64,000 bases of DNA, taken from positions 4,895,001-4,959,000 of the forward strand of contig JAMJFZ010000289.1 in NCBI GenBank assembly GCA_026225945.1. Direction: 5' to 3'. The stretch comes from Cricetomys ansorgei. Lineage: Eukaryota > Chordata > Mammalia > Rodentia > Nesomyidae. The notes below the pieces were generated by a model. The model did no database searches and had not been told where the DNA came from. It was given only the letters and a program-made list of their open reading frames with translations. Both the position numbers and the translations under genes were made by a program. Shown here in pieces: positions 60,366 to 64,000 of the stretch (positions are counted from its first letter, which is position 1; each line of letters starts with the position of its first letter).

Positions 60366-61519
60366 AATATAAATCTAGGTGACCACTGCGTTATAGAACA
60401 CTGGCTGAACTCCCTTAGATTATAATGAAGGGAAGATATGCCCCATTTAAGATTACTGTCTGGTAAATTGTCTTCTGCCCATGTTTTTGCAGCTGGAGTT
60501 GAAGGGCCAAATTCTTGGTCTGGAAGCCCCAAAAAGGCTGTTCATACACTCACCCAATTCACCAGTTAAAGAGATACATGACGCTGAAAAGCAGAGAGAA
60601 CAAATGCAATAGGCTGTACATTTGGAAGAAGAATAGACAAAGAGTTCCCATGATTCCAAGTTCAACTTTGTGTATTGATATGAGCTTTATCTTCAGGGAG
60701 AAGTGTCAGGGCAAGCATCAAAAGGCATGCATAACTGAGCATCCTGATCATGATGAAATCTAGTTGATGCTAGTTGATCTCAGTTCTGCTTCTATGTGGT
60801 GACTTAAAGAAGTCTCCGTTGGTTGAGGAGAGCAATCTATTTCCATGAGATGATCCTCTCTGCTTCCGAGTGTAGCTACATCATCATTCCTACTAGACTC
60901 CAAAGTGACTGCAAATTTCAAGTAAAGATCTGAACACTTTTAAGTGCCTTTGTGGTGATCTGGAATGATACTGTAAAAGAATGACAATGAGAAGCATCCA
61001 TTGCTATTATCTCTGCACCTTTGATTTTGAAAGGAAATAGTAAACAGGTTAGTTGCAGCTGGCTTCTAAACAGATACTCCTATAGTAATCAATATGTCTT
61101 CATAAAGAGGTAAAGCAGTGCCCTAAAGTGAGGGGGAGACATGCAAAGTTCAGGCAAAAATTCAGGTTTCGGCCTGTTAATAGTTGCTTTGTGAACCCAT
61201 GTGGGCCAAAGCACTTTCTACATTAGATTTGGAGGAATCAGAAAATTCTGTAGCCATCCACACGGAACTTCTAGAATGTGACCCTAGTCCACTTTCTGCA
61301 GTTCTAAAACCAATTTCCTATGCTTGTTGTACTTTAGTCTGGAATTTCACTTCAAGAAAGAGATTCACTGTTATGAAAATAGTGATCAGAGTAAGGAAGT
61401 CAGTGTATATTCCAGAAGCAGTCTCCAATTTCCACAGAGATGCTTCCGTTATGTGTGAGGAGTTTGGGGGTTCATATATACTGAATCATGTAAGTTTCCT
61501 ACTGGCCATATGAGGTTGG
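60366..61519. other. Unassigned sequence
   Basis: The 109-codon plus frame at 61184 carries no recognisable domain. Confidence 0.5.
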
Positions 61520-61640
61520 TCTTACTATTTTCTGCTTCATGGAAAGGAAGACTGAGGGGCAAAGAAGTAATAACACTGCTGAGATTACACAGAAGTGTCT
61601 GGGTCTAGTTGGTATCTAGATCATGTATCTCAAACATTTA
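61520..61640 (-). mobile_element. MIR SINE
   Basis: CTTCATGGAAAGGAAGACTGAGGGGCAAAGAAG, then GATTACACAGAAGTGTCTGGGTCTAG, matches the reverse-complement MIR 3' half. Confidence 0.6.
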
Positions 61641-61804
61641 TAACATTCTACCTTCAAGGGTGAATCTAGCAATATGGGCTGAACGAGGGCAGTTCTAATT
61701 AAAAGTCCCATAATTAAAATCTATTTTCTAGAGAAACAACATTTTAAAAATCATTATAATGAAAGTATTAGGAATACGTTAAAAAAAAGAATTTTGTTAG
61801 TAAA

Positions 61805-61980
61805 CAAACCCTACGTCAGAATAACCAGCAAAGGCCCATTCCTGATGTATGCCTCCATCTGGATATGAGCCTTTGTCGCCATGCTTCATGGCCCATGCTT
61901 GTTCTAATCAGCTTAATTCAGATCCATTGCGGCAAACTCCGACCTCTGTAGAGGACAGAGAGAATGTGTTATGCAACAAT
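61805..61980. promoter_or_regulatory. Possible conserved noncoding element
   Basis: This segment has no repeat signature, fewer A/T runs than its surroundings and several retained CpGs (for example in ACGTCAG, TGTCGCC, TTGCGGC and TCCGACC). It includes TACGTCAG (CRE-like, 61812-61819), a homeodomain-type GCTTAATTCA, and TTATGCAAC (C/EBP-like, 61969-61977). Retained CpG in otherwise CpG-depleted DNA can mean constraint. This is inference from composition only. Confidence 0.22.
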
Positions 61981-62167
61981 GTTTTTAACCAAAATTACTA
62001 AATTAAATACTTGAACTTCTGAGTACATCTCTACAAATAAGCTATTATTACCAAGAAAATATATTTCTAAAGGACTTTTGGACATGGTGCTTTGACCTCC
62101 AGTTAGTTCTAAGTCCTACTAAGAGTCAAATGTGCTATGGTAGTTAACATACTGACCAGGCCAGGTT

Positions 62168-62198
62168 TTTGTTGTTTTTTTTTTCGTTGTTGTTTTTG
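62168..62198. repeat. T/G-rich tract
   Basis: T runs with TTG units. Confidence 0.88.
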
Positions 62199-62487
62199 GT
62201 CTAGAAAATCAATAGCTGCTTGTACTTCCTACTACATTGTGGATGAACTCTAGGGCAGTATCTGTCTTTATAAACTTTTGCTCACCTACTTCCCAAATCC
62301 TCTTACTAGTAACAGCATATGCTTGTTTATGATAGCTTTGGCTTTTTGCTTTGTTCAGCTCTTTCTTACAAATATGTTTCTTACAAAGATATTTCTCATA
62401 AATAGAATTAACATAGCATATTCTCTAGCATCCAAATGCGTGCATGTGCTTGTATGCACACATGAATTCTGTTCACGAGAGACATGT

Positions 62488-62516
62488 TTGTTTTTTTTTT
62501 TTTGTTTGTTTGTTTA
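62488..62516. repeat. T/G-rich tract
   Basis: T run then (TTTG)n. Confidence 0.9.
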
Positions 62517-62961
62517 CATATTGTTTCGTATCTGCTGCCAGTGTAAGAACTAATGTCTTGGCTCAATCAAGAGATGAACATTTTCAGCATGCTTGGCATC
62601 CAGAAATATTTGTACTGCCTAAGAGAGCAAAAGTTCAATAATAGGAAGAACAACAAGGAATGTAATTTCCAAAAGAAAGTCAGGAATTCTCCTGGGAATT
62701 TATACTACCTGCCTTTTTCTCTTTGCTGTTTAGACATGAAAGATTAATACAAAAAATAGTGGCCAGTTAAAAATGTGACAGAAAACATGATTCTCCCATC
62801 TCATTTCACCTCTGCTTTTAAAGAGGACGTGTTTGCTTCATCTCTTTCATTGCCATAATGCACATGGAGACCTTGTGTGAAGGAGAGGCTCTTCCATCCT
62901 TGGATTTGGCCCTGATGCCTTTGCATTCCTTTCTCTGATTTTATCGGCACTACATTACGTA

Positions 62962-63041
62962 GTTGGGAGCTGGTCAGATGACTTTCTGCCAAGCTTGTCA
63001 ACCTGAGTTTAATTCCCCCAGACTTCACATTTCTGACTTAC

Positions 63042-63098
<57 letters not shown>

Positions 63099-63115
63099 GT
63101 AAATAAAGTAATAAA
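62962..63115 (+). mobile_element. B2 SINE with (CA)n-expanded tail
   Basis: GGGAGCTGGTCAGATGACTTTC, GCCAAGCTTGTCAACCTGAGTTTAATTCCCC is the B2 head. The middle is shortened and replaced by a (CA)n run, ending in AAATAAAGTAATAAAA. Confidence 0.75.
63049..63095. repeat. (CA)n microsatellite
   Basis: An uninterrupted CA run of about 47 bp inside the B2. Confidence 0.97.
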
Positions 63116-63154
63116 ATCATATAGCAAAGAGATTTTCTCCACTGTATACTTCAG

Positions 63155-63332
63155 ATCCTGCACAAGGAGGTTGACCAGAGTCCAGATCCCCACAACCTGT
63201 GTCAAACCCTGAGAATTCCTGAAAACCCAGCACTGTGGACAGAAACTGGAAGACAAAGAGTGGCAATTATGGACCAGGCAGTCTAGCTAGTGAGTAAGCC
63301 CCAATTTCACTGAGAGATTGTCACAAAATAGT
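63155..63332 (+). mobile_element. Composite SINE, body portion
   Basis: CCTGCACAAGGAGGTTGACCAGAGTCCAGATCCCCACAACCTG is the head-body junction. AACCCAGCACTGTGGACAGAAAC, CCAGGCAGTCTAGC and TTTCACTGAGAGATTGTCACAAAATA follow the composite family. Confidence 0.65.
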
Positions 63333-63377
63333 AATGATGATGATGATGGTGATGATGACAATGATTATGATGATTAT
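63333..63377. repeat. (GAT)n microsatellite
   Basis: GAT/GGT/GAC trinucleotides. The Asp- or Met-rich frames over it are artefacts. Confidence 0.94.
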
Positions 63378-63846
63378 AAAATTAAATCACAGACCCAAAT
63401 GTTCACTAAACTCTTCCCCAACAATCCTTTTATATATTGCTCTTTCCCTAGTTTTTATTCTTCACTGCTTTACCTTCAATCTTATACAACCAGCTTCAAA
63501 CAAAGCAATACAAAGTATACAGCTATAGGCTCCCCATCTTCATCTCTTGAAAAGAAATGGCATAGACATCCAGAGACCCAGGATACACTGCCTGGAAACA
63601 CAAAAACACATTCTAACATGGTAGGCATTGGTTCAAAACTGACCTGCCATGCCCTGTCCTCATTGCAAGGGTTCTGACATTAGGCCACACAACTCCATGC
63701 TAATAAAAACTTGCCTTGGTTTAAAATTCTACAGCCATTCTTAGAGAATCCTGTTTGTCAATATACATTATTATCAGTTCAGTTATGTGAGATCAAGCAG
63801 GGAGGAGTTTAAGAAATGATCATCTTGGGGATCAAGTTCCAATTTT

Positions 63847-64000
63847 TTTGGGTTTTTTTTGTTTGTTTGTTTGTTTTGTTCTTGTTTTTGTTTTTGAGAC
63901 AGAGTTTCTCTGTGGTAACTCTGGCTGTCCTGGAACTCTATAGACCCGGTTGGTCTTGAACTTACAGAGATCCATCTGTTTCTGCCTCTGCTGGAACTAA
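63847..64000 (-). mobile_element. B1 SINE, cut by the window end
   Basis: A long T/TTTG tail (63847-63894) precedes TTTTGAGACAGAGTTTCTCTG, AACTCTGGCTGTCCTGGAACTC, TATAGACCCGGTTGGTCTTG and TTACAGAGATCCATCTG. The rest lies past position 64000. It is among the less diverged B1 copies here. Confidence 0.9.

Larger units (their letters stand above)
61981..62961. other. Unassigned sequence
   Basis: T/G-rich tracts only. Confidence 0.5.

Noticed and set aside
1..64000. Search for CRISPR arrays, bacterial operons, rRNA or standalone tRNA genes
   Set aside because: None present. The only tRNA-like sequences are SINE heads (B2, ID, B4), and the composition is that of a mammalian genome.

Overview
This window looks like ordinary mammalian euchromatin without a complete protein-coding gene. 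The clade signal is a muroid rodent or close relative. It carries B1 (7SL-derived), B2/B3 (tRNA-derived), ID and B4 SINEs, rodent-type L1 3' UTR sequence, many long (CA)n tracts, and much older MIR, L2 and MaLR remnants. It is AT-rich and CpG-poor, has no CpG island, and every ATG-initiated open frame is 141 codons or shorter. I read it as intergenic DNA or the inside of a very long intron. Family names come from recalled consensus sequences rather than a search, so they are firm at class level and softer at subfamily level.

Layout. 1-8 kb: a rodent LTR-like repeat (1.1-1.45 kb), a MaLR-like LTR fragment (2.0-2.3 kb), MIRs, two antisense B1s (one with a perfect 16-bp target-site duplication), and an 82%-identical 57-bp tandem duplication at 5.0 kb. 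8-19 kb: mostly unassigned sequence with MIRs, microsatellites, an ID element, a composite SINE at 15.6-15.95 kb holding a short telomere-like run, and a 216-bp polypurine tract at 17.7 kb. 19.8-23.7 kb: the largest element, a 5'-truncated, decayed L1 on the minus strand with an internal deletion, followed by an L2 fragment. 25-29 kb: a second polypurine tract and, at 26,101-26,134, a short exon-like segment with excellent splice sites. 29-41 kb: MIR, L2 and L1 remnants, cruciform-prone microsatellites and a possible 144-nt exon at 38.4 kb. 41-50 kb: an unassigned segment with degenerate ~80-bp repeats, SINEs and an L2 fragment. 50-64 kb: a homeodomain/SOX/AP-1 motif cluster at 51.0-51.1 kb, a well preserved L2 at 53.6-54.1 kb, a strong CTCF-type motif at 55.6 kb, a possible conserved element at 61.8-62.0 kb, and a B1 running off the end.

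No genes act together here. The points most worth checking are the 26.1-kb candidate microexon, the CTCF motif, and the two candidate regulatory clusters. I found no sign of a novel biological system.
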